Positions 36,836-45,968 are shown, counted from the first letter of the stretch. The stretch: 64,000 nt of DNA from Mesorhizobium sp. CAU 1732 (GCF_039888675.1 NZ_JBDQQR010000001.1:1984001-2048000); one strand, 5' to 3'. A program made the numbers and translations. The notes: generated by a model not told the origin, from the letters alone.

Positions 36836-37951
36836 TCAGGCGGCGAGCACGACTTTCGGCTCCGCCATCTCGTAGCCCAGCGCTTCGGCCACGGCACGGT
36901 TGGTGATGCGGCCCTTGTGGACGTTGAGGCCGTTGCGCAGATGGGCGTCGTCGAGGATCGCCTTGATGCCACGGTTTGCCAGTTGCAGGCCGTAATGCAG
37001 CGTGGCGTTGTTGAGTGCGTGCGCCGAGGTCACCGGCACCGCGCCCGGCATATTGGCGACGCAGTAATGGATCACGCCATCGACTTCGTAGGTCGGGTCC
37101 GCATGGGTCGTGGCATGGCTGGTCTCGAAGCATCCGCCCTGGTCGATCGCGACATCGACGAGGACCGCGCCCTTCTTCATGCCCGACAGCATCTCGCGGC
37201 TGACCAGCTTCGGCGCTGCCGCGCCAGGGATCAGCACGGCACCGACGATGACATCGGCGGAGAAACACTCGTCCTCGAGCGCCTCGACCGTCGAATAGCG
37301 CGTGTGGACGCGGCCGTTGAAGATGTCGTCGAGCTGGCGCAGGCGCGGGATCGAGCGATCGATGATGGTGACGTCCGCGCCGAGGCCAACGGCCATCTTC
37401 GCCGCATGCAGGCCGACAACGCCGCCGCCGATGACGGCAACCTTGCCCGGCAGAACGCCCGGCACGCCGCCGAGAAGCACGCCACGTCCGCCATTGGCCT
37501 TCTGAAGCGCGGTTGCGCCGGCCTGGATGGCAAGGCGTCCGGCGACTTCGGACATGGGCGCGAGAAGCGGCAGCCCGCCGCGATCGTCCGTGACCGTCTC
37601 ATAGGCCATCGCCGTGACACCGGAATTGACGAGGCCCTTGGTCTGTTCCGGATCGGGAGCGAGGTGGAGGTAGGTGTAGAGGATCTGGCCTTCGCGCAAC
37701 TGGGCCCATTCGCCGGGCTGCGGTTCCTTGACCTTCACGATCATGTCGGAGCGGGTGAACACTTCGGCCGCGGTTTTGGCGATCTGGGCGCCGGCGGCCA
37801 TGTAGGCGGCATCGTCGGCGCCGATGCCGGCACCGGCACCGGTTTCGACCAGAACGTCATGACCATGCGCGACATATTCGCGAACGGAGCCCGGTGTCAG
37901 GCCGACACGGTATTCGTGGTTCTTGATTTCCTTCGGGCAGCCGACGCGCAT
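36836..37951 (-). CDS. ald: alanine dehydrogenase
   Basis: A 371-residue NAD-dependent enzyme interconverting alanine and pyruvate/ammonia. Visible: the start [20 protein letters not shown] with the substrate Arg and Lys, the catalytic region YLHLAPD, the Rossmann loop [13 protein letters not shown] and the late [14 protein letters not shown]. Length is exact for the family. Divergent from lrp with a 151-bp gap, a common arrangement in which Lrp activates ald with alanine. Ends at a strong terminator. Confidence 0.96.
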   Translation of the reverse strand: MRVGCPKEIKNHEYRVGLTPGSVREYVAHGHDVLVETGAGAGIGADDAAYMAAGAQIAKTAAEVFTRSDMIVKVKEPQPGEWAQLREGQILYTYLHLAPDPEQTKGLVNSGVTAMAYETVTDDRGGLPLLAPMSEVAGRLAIQAGATALQKANGGRGVLLGGVPGVLPGKVAVIGGGVVGLHAAKMAVGLGADVTIIDRSIPRLRQLDDIFNGRVHTRYSTVEALEDECFSADVIVGAVLIPGAAAPKLVSREMLSGMKKGAVLVDVAIDQGGCFETSHATTHADPTYEVDGVIHYCVANMPGAVPVTSAHALNNATLHYGLQLANRGIKAILDDAHLRNGLNVHKGRITNRAVAEALGYEMAEPKVVLAA

Positions 37952-38102
37952 GGACGCTCCTCCTCATCGTCGATCAGTTTCGCACAGTAACGCATGGGTA
38001 ACACGGCATGCGCCGAACGTGTTTGCGTATCGGGCTGTGCGAAGGCGTCGAAACCGCATATGGTTGCGTTCAAAGGGTCAAAATTCGAAGGAAACAGCGT
38101 CT

Positions 38103-38576
38103 ATGCCGCTCGACAGGATCGATATCGCCATTCTCGAAGCGCTTCAGAAGGACGGTCGCATGTCGAATGCGGCCCTGGCCGAGAAGGTCGGGCTGTCGCA
38201 ATCGGCCTGTTCGCGCCGTCTGGACGGGCTGGAGAAGGACGGCGTGATCCGCGGCTACCACGCGCGTCTGTCGAATGCGGCTCTCGGGCACAAGATGACG
38301 GCGATCGTGCATATCTCGCTGTCGGGGCAGTTCGAAAAGACGCTGAGCGAGTTCGAGGCGGCGGTTAGGCGCTGCCCGAACGTTTTGTCCTGCCATCTGA
38401 TGTCGGGCGAATATGACTACATCGTCCGCATCGCCGCGCGCGATCTGGAGGACTACGAGCGCATCCACAAGGAGTGGCTGACGGCGATGCCGCACGTGAC
38501 CAAGATCAACTCGTCCTTTGCGTTGAGAGAGGTGATCGACCGGACGAATATCGGCATGAAGCCGGAGATGGCGTGA
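38103..38576 (+). CDS. Lrp/AsnC-family transcriptional regulator
   Basis: A 157-residue regulator. An N-terminal HTH (LEALQKDGRMSNAALAEKVGLSQS, in two parts) is followed by a RAM effector domain with VLSCHLMSGEYDYIVRI, the site that binds an amino acid. Start at ATG 38103. By its place next to ald and transcribed away from it, it probably controls alanine catabolism, sensing L-alanine. This is inference from synteny. Confidence 0.93.
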   Translation: MPLDRIDIAILEALQKDGRMSNAALAEKVGLSQSACSRRLDGLEKDGVIRGYHARLSNAALGHKMTAIVHISLSGQFEKTLSEFEAAVRRCPNVLSCHLMSGEYDYIVRIAARDLEDYERIHKEWLTAMPHVTKINSSFALREVIDRTNIGMKPEMA

Positions 38577-38609
38577 GGCGCTGGATGGGCAGTCAAAAGT
38601 GCCGGTAAT

Positions 38610-38638
38610 TTGACCGGGTGTGATTTAAGAATTACACT
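38610..38638 (+). promoter_or_regulatory. promoter and operator of the toxin-antitoxin pair
   Basis: -35 TTGACC (38610-38615), 17-bp spacer, -10 TACACT (38633-38638). A near-perfect palindrome GTGTGATT-TAAG-AATTACAC (38618-38637, one mismatch) fills the spacer and covers most of the -10, as expected for repression by the antitoxin. The predicted start point (about 38645) lies at the toxin ATG (38644), so the mRNA may be leaderless. Confidence 0.6.
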
Positions 38639-38643
38639 CAGGA

Positions 38644-38940
38644 ATGATCCGGCTTAAGCAAACCGAGACTTTCCGCAAATGGGAGCGAAAACTCAAGGAT
38701 CGGAATGCGAGGGCAATGATCGCGGCTCGCCTATTCCGTCTCGCCAATGGCCTTGCCGGAGATGCGTCGCCGGTCGGTTCGGGAATCAGTGAGCTTCGAA
38801 TTCACTATGGCCCCGGCTATCGCATCTACTTTCAGCGGCGAGGCGAGGAAATCATTGTTTTGCTTTGCGGCGGCGACAAAGGCACGCAAGACCGAGACAT
38901 CAGAGCAGCGATCCAACTCGCCGCCGAATGGGACGACTAG
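38644..38940 (+). CDS. RelE/ParE-superfamily toxin (addiction-module killer protein)
   Basis: A 98-residue toxin of the phage Gp49-like/HigB-type group. FRKWERKLKDRNARAMIAARLFRL, read in parts, matches the family's N-terminal helix pair, and ELRIHYGPGYRIYF followed by LLCGGDKGTQDRDI matches its C-terminal strands; Gly-Asp-Lys is the conserved mRNA-interferase-type motif. It precedes its antitoxin, the reverse of most modules, and its only SD-like AGGA directly abuts the ATG. It probably cleaves mRNA on ribosomes; not proven here. Confidence 0.88.
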   Translation: MIRLKQTETFRKWERKLKDRNARAMIAARLFRLANGLAGDASPVGSGISELRIHYGPGYRIYFQRRGEEIIVLLCGGDKGTQDRDIRAAIQLAAEWDD

Positions 38941-38941
38941 A

Positions 38942-39232
38942 ATGGCAGAAAAGCTCTACGACTATGATCCCGCCGAGGCGCTGAAGTCCGATGAGGCGAT
39001 CGAGATTTTTCTCGGCGACGCATTCGAAACCGGCGACGCGCGCTACATTGCAAAGGCGCTTGGCGTCGTTGCCCGCGTCAAGGGCATGACGAAGATCGCG
39101 CGTGAAACGGGACTTGCGCGCGAGCAGCTTTACAAATCGCTCAGCGAGAATGGCAATCCGACGCTCGAAACCACTTTGGCGGTGATGAAGGCGATAGGCT
39201 TCGAGATGACGGGCAAGCGGCACGCTGCCTGA
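38942..39232 (+). CDS. HigA-like helix-turn-helix antitoxin
   Basis: A 96-residue antitoxin, family partner of the preceding toxin. An N-terminal LYDYDPAEALKSDEAI segment probably wraps the toxin, and GMTKIARETGLAREQLYKSLSENGNP is an XRE-type helix-turn-helix (in two helices). It starts one base after the toxin stop and probably binds the palindrome at 38618-38637 with the toxin. Cytoplasmic. Confidence 0.88.
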   Translation: MAEKLYDYDPAEALKSDEAIEIFLGDAFETGDARYIAKALGVVARVKGMTKIARETGLAREQLYKSLSENGNPTLETTLAVMKAIGFEMTGKRHAA

Positions 39233-39276
39233 GACGTCTAAAGTGCGACGGTCAAACCGCTACGCGTCTCCTCGTT

Positions 39277-39294
39277 ATGTCACAGCGCTGTTAC
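39277..39294 (+). promoter_or_regulatory. possible PHO box upstream of the CpdB-type gene
   Basis: ATGTCAC (39277-39283) and CTGTTAC (39288-39294) are direct repeats 11 bp apart, with a 4-bp spacer, as in the PhoB box CTGTCAT-N4-CTGTCAT. Each half matches 5 of 7 positions. The gene 87 bp downstream releases phosphate from nucleotides, which fits. Confidence 0.4.
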
Positions 39295-39380
39295 GATAAA
39301 TTGCTGGACTGGCGGGGTGTCAGGGGCAAGACTTGCGCGTCTCAGGCCACGACGAGATCGCCCCCAGACGGAGAACCCTC

Positions 39381-41357
39381 ATGACCGCGATGATCCCGCC
39401 CATGTCACGACGCACCTTCCTGGCGGGGTCCGCCGCCACCGGGGCCTTTATCGTGCTGCACCCGTTTTCGGCGCGTGCCCAGGCGAATCAGGCGCATCTG
39501 CGCATCATGGAAACGACGGATCTGCACGTTCACGTCTATCCGTACGACTATTACGGCGACAAGCCGAACGACACGATGGGTCTGTCGCGGACGGCATCGA
39601 TCATCGATCAGATCCGCGACGAGGCGACCAACGCCATGCTGGTCGACAATGGCGACTTCCTTCAGGGCAACCCGATGGGCGACTACATCGCCTATGAGCG
39701 CGGCATGAAGGCGGGCGACGTCCATCCGGTGATCAAGGCGATGAACGTGCTCGGCTACGACGCGTCGACGCTGGGCAATCACGAGTTCAGTTACGGCCTC
39801 GACTTCATGATGAACACGATCGCGGGCGCCGACTTCCCCGTCGTCTGTGCGAACGTGACCAAGGGCGAACTGGCCGCAAGCGCCCGCGACGACGATCTGT
39901 TCCTCAAGCCTTATGTCATCGTGGACAAGATGCTGCAGGACGGCGCCGGGTCCGACCACCAGATCCGCATCGGCCTCATCGGCTTCGTCCCGCCGCAGAT
40001 CATGAGCTGGGATTCGCGCCATCTCGTCGGCAAGGCGGCGGCGCGCGACATCGTCAAGTCGGCCGAGGCCTGGGTGCCGCAGATGAAGGAGGAGGGCGCG
40101 GATATCATCATCGCGCTGTCCCACTCGGGCATGGGCACGCCGAAATATGAGGAGAACCTCGAAAACGCATCAATCCTTCTGGCGGGGATCGAGGGCATCG
40201 ACGCGATCGTCACCGGCCACAGCCATCTCGATTTTCCGGGCCCGAAATTCGACGGCGTCGAAGGCCTCGACAACGGCGCCGGCACGATCGGCGGCAAGCC
40301 GGCCGTCATGGGCGGCTTCTGGGGTTCGCATCTCGGCCTGATCGACCTGATGCTGGAGCGCGACGGAAATGCATGGCGCGTGGTCGGTTCGACCAGCGAG
40401 GCGCGCCCGATCTCGCAGCGCGTCGACGGCAAGACTTCTGCGCTGGTCGAGAGCAAGCCGGAGGTGGAGGCCGCGGCTAAGGAAGAGCACGAGGCGACGC
40501 TCGCCTATGTGCGCACGCCCGTCGGCAAGACGTCCGCGCCGCTGCATTCCTATTTCGCATTGGTCGCCGACGATCCTTCGGTGCAGATCGTGAGCCAGGC
40601 GCAGATCTGGTACATCACCGACATGCTGAAGGAGACGGAGTACAAGGATTTGCCGGTTCTGTCGGCTGCCGCGCCCTTCAAGGCCGGCGGACGTGGCGGG
40701 CCGGACTATTACACGGACGTGCCGGCGGGCGATGTCGCGATCAGGAACGTCGCCGACCTCTACCTCTATCCGAACACAGTGCAGGCGGTTGCGATCACCG
40801 GTACGCAGGTGAAGGAATGGCTGGAGATGTCGTCCGGCATCTTCAACCAGGTCAACCCCGGCAAGGCCGACCAGGTGCTGATCAATCCCGGATTCCCGTC
40901 CTACAATTTCGACGTCATCGACGGCGTGACCTACAAGATCGACCTCTCGAAACCGGCGAAATACGACAGCGAAGGCGCGGTCATCAACGCCGATTCGAAC
41001 CGGATCGTCGATCTCATGTTCGACGGCCAGCCGATCGATCCGCAAGCGCGTTTCGTCGTCGCCACGAACAATTATCGCGCCGGCGGCGGCGGCGGTTTCC
41101 CGGACATCGATGCCTCCAAGCTGATCTTCGAGGCGCCGGACACCAACCGCGACGTCATCGTGCGCTACATCGTGGAACAGGGAACGATCAACCCATCGGC
41201 CGACGCCAACTGGACGTTTGCGCCGGTCGAAGGAGCGACCGTCATCTTCGAGACCGGACCGAAAGCCGAGACGTTCATTGCCGACGTGAAGGGCGTGACG
41301 ATCGAGGCGGCAGGCGAGGGCGCGGAAGGCTTCTCAAAGTACCGCATCACGCTGTAA
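39381..41357 (+). CDS. cpdB: bifunctional 2',3'-cyclic-nucleotide 2'-phosphodiesterase/3'-nucleotidase
   Basis: A 658-residue exported metallophosphoesterase that takes phosphate off 2',3'-cyclic and 3'-nucleotides outside the cytoplasm. It has a Tat signal, MSRRTFLAG, followed by a hydrophobic run ending SARAQA. Metal motifs: [43 protein letters not shown] and [11 protein letters not shown]. The C-terminal nucleotidase domain has [15 protein letters not shown] 39381 has GGAG seven bases upstream. A PHO-box-like site lies upstream. Confidence 0.94.
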   Translation: MTAMIPPMSRRTFLAGSAATGAFIVLHPFSARAQANQAHLRIMETTDLHVHVYPYDYYGDKPNDTMGLSRTASIIDQIRDEATNAMLVDNGDFLQGNPMGDYIAYERGMKAGDVHPVIKAMNVLGYDASTLGNHEFSYGLDFMMNTIAGADFPVVCANVTKGELAASARDDDLFLKPYVIVDKMLQDGAGSDHQIRIGLIGFVPPQIMSWDSRHLVGKAAARDIVKSAEAWVPQMKEEGADIIIALSHSGMGTPKYEENLENASILLAGIEGIDAIVTGHSHLDFPGPKFDGVEGLDNGAGTIGGKPAVMGGFWGSHLGLIDLMLERDGNAWRVVGSTSEARPISQRVDGKTSALVESKPEVEAAAKEEHEATLAYVRTPVGKTSAPLHSYFALVADDPSVQIVSQAQIWYITDMLKETEYKDLPVLSAAAPFKAGGRGGPDYYTDVPAGDVAIRNVADLYLYPNTVQAVAITGTQVKEWLEMSSGIFNQVNPGKADQVLINPGFPSYNFDVIDGVTYKIDLSKPAKYDSEGAVINADSNRIVDLMFDGQPIDPQARFVVATNNYRAGGGGGFPDIDASKLIFEAPDTNRDVIVRYIVEQGTINPSADANWTFAPVEGATVIFETGPKAETFIADVKGVTIEAAGEGAEGFSKYRITL

Positions 41358-41402
41358 CATCGCTCTGCCGGCCTGTGTGAAGAGCCGGATGGAGGACAGA
41401 GG

Positions 41403-42146
41403 ATGGCGCTCGATCCGGTGACGCTTGCGATCGTGGCGGGCACGTTCCTGCTGGCAGGGCTGGTGAAGGGGGTCATCGGCCTCGGCCTGCCGACCGTCAG
41501 CCTCGCGCTCCTCACCGCGACGATGGGCTTGCCGCAGGCGATGGCCCTGCTGCTGGTGCCGTCCTTTGTGACGAATGTCTGGCAGGCGCTTGTCGGCGGA
41601 AACTTTCGCGCCATTACCATGCGCATATGGCCGTTTCTCGTGATGGCCACCGTCACCGTATGGATCGGCGCGCTGGCCCTGACGCGGCTCGACGTGTCGA
41701 TCCTGTCGGCAATGCTCGGGTGTCTGCTGATCGTCTACGCTGTCGTCAATCTCGCCGGCATCCGGATCGCGGTTCCCGCTCGTCATGAAGTGTGGGCCGG
41801 GCCGGTGATCGGGGCGACCAACGGCGTTCTGACGGGAATGACCGGCTCCTTCGTCGTGCCGGGCGTCATGTTCCTGCAGGCGATCGGTCTGCCGCGCGAC
41901 ATGCTGGTTCAGGCGATGGGCATGCTGTTTGCCCTGTCGACGCTGGCTCTCGCCATCGCGTTGGGCGGAAGCGGGCTCCTGAGCGCCGATCTCGGCTGGA
42001 CCTCGGCGCTTGCCGTCGTGCCGGCCATCGGCGGGATGATGTTGGGTCAGGCCGTACGCGGACGGCTGTCGGAAACGATGTTCCGCCGCGTCTTTTTCAT
42101 CGGCATCCTGCTGATGGGGCTCTACATCGTCGCCGGCGCGCTTTGA
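41403..42146 (+). CDS. TauE/SafE-family sulfite/organosulfonate exporter-like membrane protein
   Basis: A 247-residue protein with about eight membrane helices. It belongs to TauE/SafE by its glycine-rich first repeat LAGLVKGVIGLGLPTV and the second-half echo TNGVLTGMTGSFVVPG. Family members export sulfite, sulfoacetate or similar anions, but many have unknown substrates. It lies 45 bp after cpdB, likely in one transcript, with no visible metabolic link. Convergent with cfa (16-bp gap). Confidence 0.9.
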   Translation: MALDPVTLAIVAGTFLLAGLVKGVIGLGLPTVSLALLTATMGLPQAMALLLVPSFVTNVWQALVGGNFRAITMRIWPFLVMATVTVWIGALALTRLDVSILSAMLGCLLIVYAVVNLAGIRIAVPARHEVWAGPVIGATNGVLTGMTGSFVVPGVMFLQAIGLPRDMLVQAMGMLFALSTLALAIALGGSGLLSADLGWTSALAVVPAIGGMMLGQAVRGRLSETMFRRVFFIGILLMGLYIVAGAL

Positions 42147-42162
42147 CGCCGCCAAACCAGCC

Positions 42163-43434
42163 TCAGGCCTTATAGACTACCTGCCGCACGTCGATATATT
42201 CGGCGCGGAAGCCTGCCTCGCAATAGTGCAGGTAGAACTCCCACAGCCGCCTGAACCGGTCGTCGAAACCAAGTGGGACGATCTTTTCCCACGAGCCCCA
42301 GAAGCGGGTCCGCCATTCGGCGAGCGTGCGCGCATAATCCTGCGGGAAGATTCGTTCGCGCGCGAAGGTCAGGCCCTGATCGGCGCCGAGGCGCTTGAGG
42401 ATCGACGGCGTCGGCAGCATGCCGCCCGGAAACACATAGCGCTGGATGAAGTCGGGCCGCGCGCGATAGCGCGGATAGGCGTCTTCCTTGATGGTGATGA
42501 TCTGCAAACCGGCCGTCCCACCCGCCTTGAGGCAATCCTTCACCTTGCCGAAGAACACCGGCCAGTAGCGCTCGCCCACCGCCTCGAACATCTCGATCGA
42601 TGCGACGCGGTCGTATTTGCCGGTTTCGTCGCGATAGTCCTGGAACTTGATGTCGACGAGGTCCGACAGGCCGGCCTTCTGGATGCGTGCCCTGGCGAAG
42701 TCGTGCTGCTCGCGGCTGATCGTCAGGCCGGTCACCTTGCAGCCGATCTCGCGCGCGGCGAATTCGGCGAATCCGCCCCATCCGCATCCGATCTCGAGCA
42801 CATGGTCGCCCTGACCTATATTGGTATCCTGCGCCAGCGCACGGTATTTCGCGGTCTGCGCGCTCTCCAGATCGTTCGCGCCGGTCGAGTAGAGCGCCGA
42901 CGAATAGGTCATCGTCGGGTCGAGCCACTGCTTGTAGAAAGCGTTGCCCAGATCGTAATGGGCGGAAATGTTCTTCTTCGAGCCGGAGCGCGTGTTCTCG
43001 TTCAGCCAGTGTCGGAGGCGCTGGATCGTGGTGAGCAGCCAGTTCGCACCGCCTGCGACCGTCTCGCCGGCGTCTTCGTTGACGACGAACAGTTCCAGGA
43101 ACGAGGTGACGTCGGGGCTTTCCCAATCGCCGTCCATGTAGGATTCCGCAACGCCGATCGTCGCGCCGGAAAACGCGCGACCGGGCAGGTTCCAGTTCTT
43201 CAGGATGATCTCCGCGTCGGGGCCGGGACCCGTGCCGCCGACCTTGAGGGCGAGGCCCTCCGGCGTTCTGACCGTCAGCGATCCGCGCGGGATTTCCATG
43301 GCGACGGACAGCATCATGCGCGCCCGCGCCGGCAATGCCCTCGTCGCCTCTGAAAAATTCTCGCGGTTCAGATGTATCACGTCGGCGCCGTTGGAGACCG
43401 ACTTGTCGTGTTCCGTCTTCCCAATACCTGTCAT
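42163..43434 (-). CDS. cfa: cyclopropane-fatty-acyl-phospholipid synthase
   Basis: A 423-residue SAM-dependent enzyme that adds a methylene group to unsaturated phospholipid acyl chains. The SAM site is VLEIGCGWGGFAEFA; other family marks are NISAHYDLGNAFYKQWLD, TGLTISREQ and YIFPGG-like YVFPGGMLP. The N-terminal lipid-binding domain is present (GESYMDGDWE-like VAESYMDGDWE). Start at ATG 43434, though the frame is open to 43503; GGAGGGG is about 12 bases upstream. Just upstream on the same strand is a decayed DUF1365 gene, the usual partner of cfa in such loci. Confidence 0.95.
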   Translation of the reverse strand: MTGIGKTEHDKSVSNGADVIHLNRENFSEATRALPARARMMLSVAMEIPRGSLTVRTPEGLALKVGGTGPGPDAEIILKNWNLPGRAFSGATIGVAESYMDGDWESPDVTSFLELFVVNEDAGETVAGGANWLLTTIQRLRHWLNENTRSGSKKNISAHYDLGNAFYKQWLDPTMTYSSALYSTGANDLESAQTAKYRALAQDTNIGQGDHVLEIGCGWGGFAEFAAREIGCKVTGLTISREQHDFARARIQKAGLSDLVDIKFQDYRDETGKYDRVASIEMFEAVGERYWPVFFGKVKDCLKAGGTAGLQIITIKEDAYPRYRARPDFIQRYVFPGGMLPTPSILKRLGADQGLTFARERIFPQDYARTLAEWRTRFWGSWEKIVPLGFDDRFRRLWEFYLHYCEAGFRAEYIDVRQVVYKA

Positions 43435-43471
43435 CGTGCCAACCGCCCCTCCGGACAAGCCTCGTTCAGGA

Positions 43472-43810
43472 TCATTCGCCTGGCACGAACGCGCCTGCTT
43501 CATCGCGGTAGCGCGCGGTCTTCGGCGCCGGCGGGCTGCGATGGACGCGCGCTCCCTTCACCCAGAGCCTCCTCGGCTCGCGGTGAATGCCTGCGACAAT
43601 CTTCCACGTCATCAGGGGGAACTTCAAGAGGCAGACGGCTAACGACCGATCGTCCAGATGCGAGGCGTGGCCGATGAAGGGCGCCGGCAGCAGCGATTCG
43701 CCTCGTTCCGTCTCGTGGATGCGCAGGCAGGGAGCAGAATCGGACTGAACACGTGACCGAGGATGCGGGGGGAGGCGAGCAGCAGGATGCGATCCGCGCG
43801 TTCGGACCGG
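43472..43810 (-). pseudogene. decayed DUF1365 gene upstream of cfa
   Basis: Two frames carry pieces of a DUF1365 protein. The first (about 43738-43810) reads RILLLASPRILGHVFSPI, matching the conserved 'rvLgyvFNPlsvyf' N-terminal block. The second (43472-43720) reads LRIHETERGES, then LAVCLLKFPLMTWKIVAGI, then EPRRLWVKGARVHR and a normal end with TGA at 43472, matching the family's C-terminus. The start and about 70-100 central residues are missing and the frame changes between the pieces. DUF1365 genes regularly stand before cfa with an FAD-dependent oxidoreductase; here that oxidoreductase is absent too. Confidence 0.7.
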
Positions 43811-43854
43811 CCTGCCGCAATCAGGGGGCGGTGAACACGCGCACGTGCGAAGCG

Positions 43855-44115
43855 TCAGGCAACACGTTCGCGTCGCGGTCCGCGCGCCGCGTGTTCAGCC
43901 GAGACCGCGGGAACTGCATCCAATACGTGTTCGACATCGCGCCGCGTCAGGCCGATCGTGAATCGGTAGGTCGAGCCGTCAGAATGATACCCTGTCGCCA
44001 CGATGGACAGCATCAGGACGCCATCTTCCAGATCGAGATCGGTACTTGCAACGGGACGGTTGAATATTTCCCGGCGCCTGCCCGGACGCTTGGCCGGCTC
44101 AACGACAACATACAT
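43855..44115 (-). CDS. hypothetical protein
   Basis: An 86-residue protein from ATG 44115, chosen because GGAG lies about six bases upstream; the frame runs on to 44202 without a better start. No recognised domain; it looks like a small alpha/beta protein (IFNRPVASTDLDLEDGVLML, in parts, then YRFTIGLTRRDVEHVLDAV) with an Arg-rich tail. Small proteins like this are found in rhizobia. It lies between the DUF1365 relic and tRNA-Asn. Confidence 0.55.
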   Translation of the reverse strand: MYVVVEPAKRPGRRREIFNRPVASTDLDLEDGVLMLSIVATGYHSDGSTYRFTIGLTRRDVEHVLDAVPAVSAEHAARGPRRERVA

Positions 44116-44259
44116 GCTTGCTCCGTAGGATCGACAACGATCTGGCCACAATAGGCACCACGCAGCCCCGCACATCATGCAATTGAATGATGGACACGCC
44201 AAAAGACCGATGCGCAGGCTGAGATGCGCTGCGCCATGTCTCGGGATTTTCGGAAAAAG

Positions 44260-44334
44260 TGGCTCCCCGGGCCGGATTCGAACCAGCGACCAACCGGTTA
44301 ACAGCCGGTTGCTCTACCACTGAGCTACCGGGGA
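44260..44334 (-). tRNA. tRNA-Asn (anticodon GTT)
   Basis: A 75-nt tRNA with encoded CCA. Acceptor TCCCCGG pairs with CCGGGGA, discriminator G, D-arm GCTCAGTGGTAGAGC, anticodon loop CTGTTAA (GTT) and T-arm CTGGTTCGAATCCGG. Confidence 0.97.
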
Positions 44335-44359
44335 ACAGCTGCTCGTGTGAACGTGGCTG

Positions 44360-44388
44360 CCTATAGCAAACAGTATTCCGGTTTGCAA
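44360..44388 (-). promoter_or_regulatory. promoter of tRNA-Asn
   Basis: On the leftward strand -35 TTGCAA (44383-44388), 17-bp spacer, -10 TATAGG (44360-44365); the start would fall about 20 nt before the tRNA 5' end. Confidence 0.55.
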
Positions 44389-44528
44389 AGCGCCTTTCGT
44401 CGATTTTTTGCGATGGCATGTGTACGACTTATGGCGTTTGCATAGTGCGCGCATCATATGTCGCACCCCCGGTGCGTGGTCAGGTACGTTGTGACCCGGC
44501 GATCATGGATGATGGAAACGGCAAGACG

Positions 44529-44807
44529 ATGAACGAAACGGACGATTTTCGCGAGCAGCCGACGCGCAGCATCACGATTCTGGGCCGAACATTCGTGATG
44601 CCGCGCTCGCGCCTGTGGCGGATCGTCATCGGCGTCCTGCTGCTGATCGGCGGAATTTTGGGATTCCTGCCGATCCTGGGGTTTTGGATGATTCCCCTCG
44701 GCCTGGTCGTGCTGTCCTATGAATTCGCCATGGTCCGGCGCTGGCGCCGGCGCTCGGAAGTCTGGTGGGGCAACAAGCGCGGCCGGCGGCGCAACCGAGG
44801 CGAGTGA
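44529..44807 (+). CDS. small membrane protein with two helices
   Basis: A 92-residue protein. After a polar start with TRSITILGRTFVMPRSR come two hydrophobic segments, about IVIGVLLLIGGILGF and LGFWMIPLGLVVLSYEF, and a strongly basic tail (RRWRRRSEVWWGNKRGRRR, in parts). It resembles small rhizobial inner-membrane proteins of the PGPGW/'GFWMIPLGL' type, of unknown function. The start is uncertain: ATG 44505 or 44529. Confidence 0.7.
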   Translation: MNETDDFREQPTRSITILGRTFVMPRSRLWRIVIGVLLLIGGILGFLPILGFWMIPLGLVVLSYEFAMVRRWRRRSEVWWGNKRGRRRNRGE

Positions 44808-44906
44808 CTGCCATCCGGGCAGAACGGTCGCGCCGAAAGGGTGACGCCCATCGTTACCTCTCTGGAACGATGTCGAAGGAAAGTTTTGCGAAAGGAGCCG
44901 GGCGGC

Positions 44907-44935
44907 TTGACGGCAATTTTGCCGCAACCTATTGA
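44907..44935 (+). promoter_or_regulatory. promoter of tRNA-Cys
   Basis: -35 TTGACG (44907-44912), 17-bp spacer, -10 TATTGA (44930-44935). A 14-bp palindrome CGGCAA-TT-TTGCCG (44911-44924) begins in the -35 and fills most of the spacer. Confidence 0.55.
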
Positions 44936-44962
44936 GGCGCCATAGAACGCCCTGTGCGATGA

Positions 44963-45036
44963 GGCCTCGTGGCGGAGTGGTTACGCAGAGGACTGCAAAT
45001 CCTTGCACCCCGGTTCGATTCCGGGCGAGGCCTCCA
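44963..45036 (+). tRNA. tRNA-Cys (anticodon GCA)
   Basis: A 74-nt tRNA with encoded CCA. Acceptor GGCCTCG pairs with CGAGGCC, discriminator T, anticodon loop CTGCAAA (GCA), T-arm CCGGTTCGATTCCGG. A single-copy tRNA in most genomes. Confidence 0.97.
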
Positions 45037-45094
45037 TCATTTTCAGAGCGATCTTTCCATGAAGCGCGCGCCGCTGGCGCGGGGCGGGTGATGC

Positions 45095-45769
45095 ATGACG
45101 GCTGATTTCCACGAACTACGCGTCAAGATGGTCGATGGCCAGGTTCGCACGACGGACGTGACCGACGCCGCAATCATCGATGCGATGCTGAGCGTGCCGC
45201 GCGAAGAGTTCGTTCCGGCTGGCCGTCGTCTTCTTGCCTATATCGACGAGGACGTCGAGATCGCGGCAGCCGGGGATGGCCGCCCCGCGCGATACCTGAT
45301 GGAGCCGTCGCCCTTTGCCAAGCTGATTCAGCTCGCCAAGATTCGTCCCGGCGACTTCGTGCTGGATGTCGGCTGCGGCGCCGGATATTCGAGCGCCGTG
45401 CTGTCGCGCATGGCAAGTTTCGTCGTGGCGCTGGAAAGCGACGCAGCCCTCGCCGCACAGGCCAATACGGCGCTGTCGGGCCATGGCTATGAGAACGTCG
45501 CGGTCGTCGAAGGGCCGCTGGCCGAGGGGCATGCAGCCGAAGCGCCCTACGACGTCATCGTGCTGGAAGGCGCCGTTGACGCCGTGTCGCAGGCGCTGCT
45601 CGACCAGCTCAAGGATGGCGGGCGTCTTGTCGCCATCGTGGGTGAAGGAAATCCTGGCCGGGCGACGCTGTACGTGAAGGAAGAGGGGCTCGTGTCGAGC
45701 CGCCATGCCTTCGATGCCTCTGTAAAGCCGCTCGCAGAGTTCCGTCGCGCCGCCGCATTCCATTTCTGA
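45095..45769 (+). CDS. pcm: protein-L-isoaspartate O-methyltransferase family protein
   Basis: A 224-residue SAM-dependent methyltransferase of the Pcm family. It has the family N-terminus with MVDGQVRTTDVTD and REEFVPA, and motif I FVLDVGCGAGYSSAVL. It is the short alphaproteobacterial form, and the catalytic serine of the E. coli enzyme is not obvious, so whether it repairs isoaspartate is uncertain. It comes first in the conserved order pcm-tolC-popZ-valS. Cytoplasmic. Confidence 0.9.
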   Translation: MTADFHELRVKMVDGQVRTTDVTDAAIIDAMLSVPREEFVPAGRRLLAYIDEDVEIAAAGDGRPARYLMEPSPFAKLIQLAKIRPGDFVLDVGCGAGYSSAVLSRMASFVVALESDAALAAQANTALSGHGYENVAVVEGPLAEGHAAEAPYDVIVLEGAVDAVSQALLDQLKDGGRLVAIVGEGNPGRATLYVKEEGLVSSRHAFDASVKPLAEFRRAAAFHF

Positions 45770-45968
45770 TTCCGGTGAGTAAAAAGTCCTGAATTGTTAC
45801 CAATGTGTAACGGTACCCCGCGGCGAATTGGTGTAGCGTCCGCCGCGAAGGGTGTGGTGCTGGCCTCGGCAGTGCCATGTGGAGGGGATTGCACGCCGGT
45901 TTCCGGCATGATTTGATTCGGTTGGGTTGCATCAAGGCAAGTCACATCGAGATGCATATGAGGTGGTC

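Noticed and set aside
43500..43820. A 106-codon leftward frame
   Set aside because: Its translation is low-complexity and family-less; the real content of this stretch is the DUF1365 relic in the other two frames.
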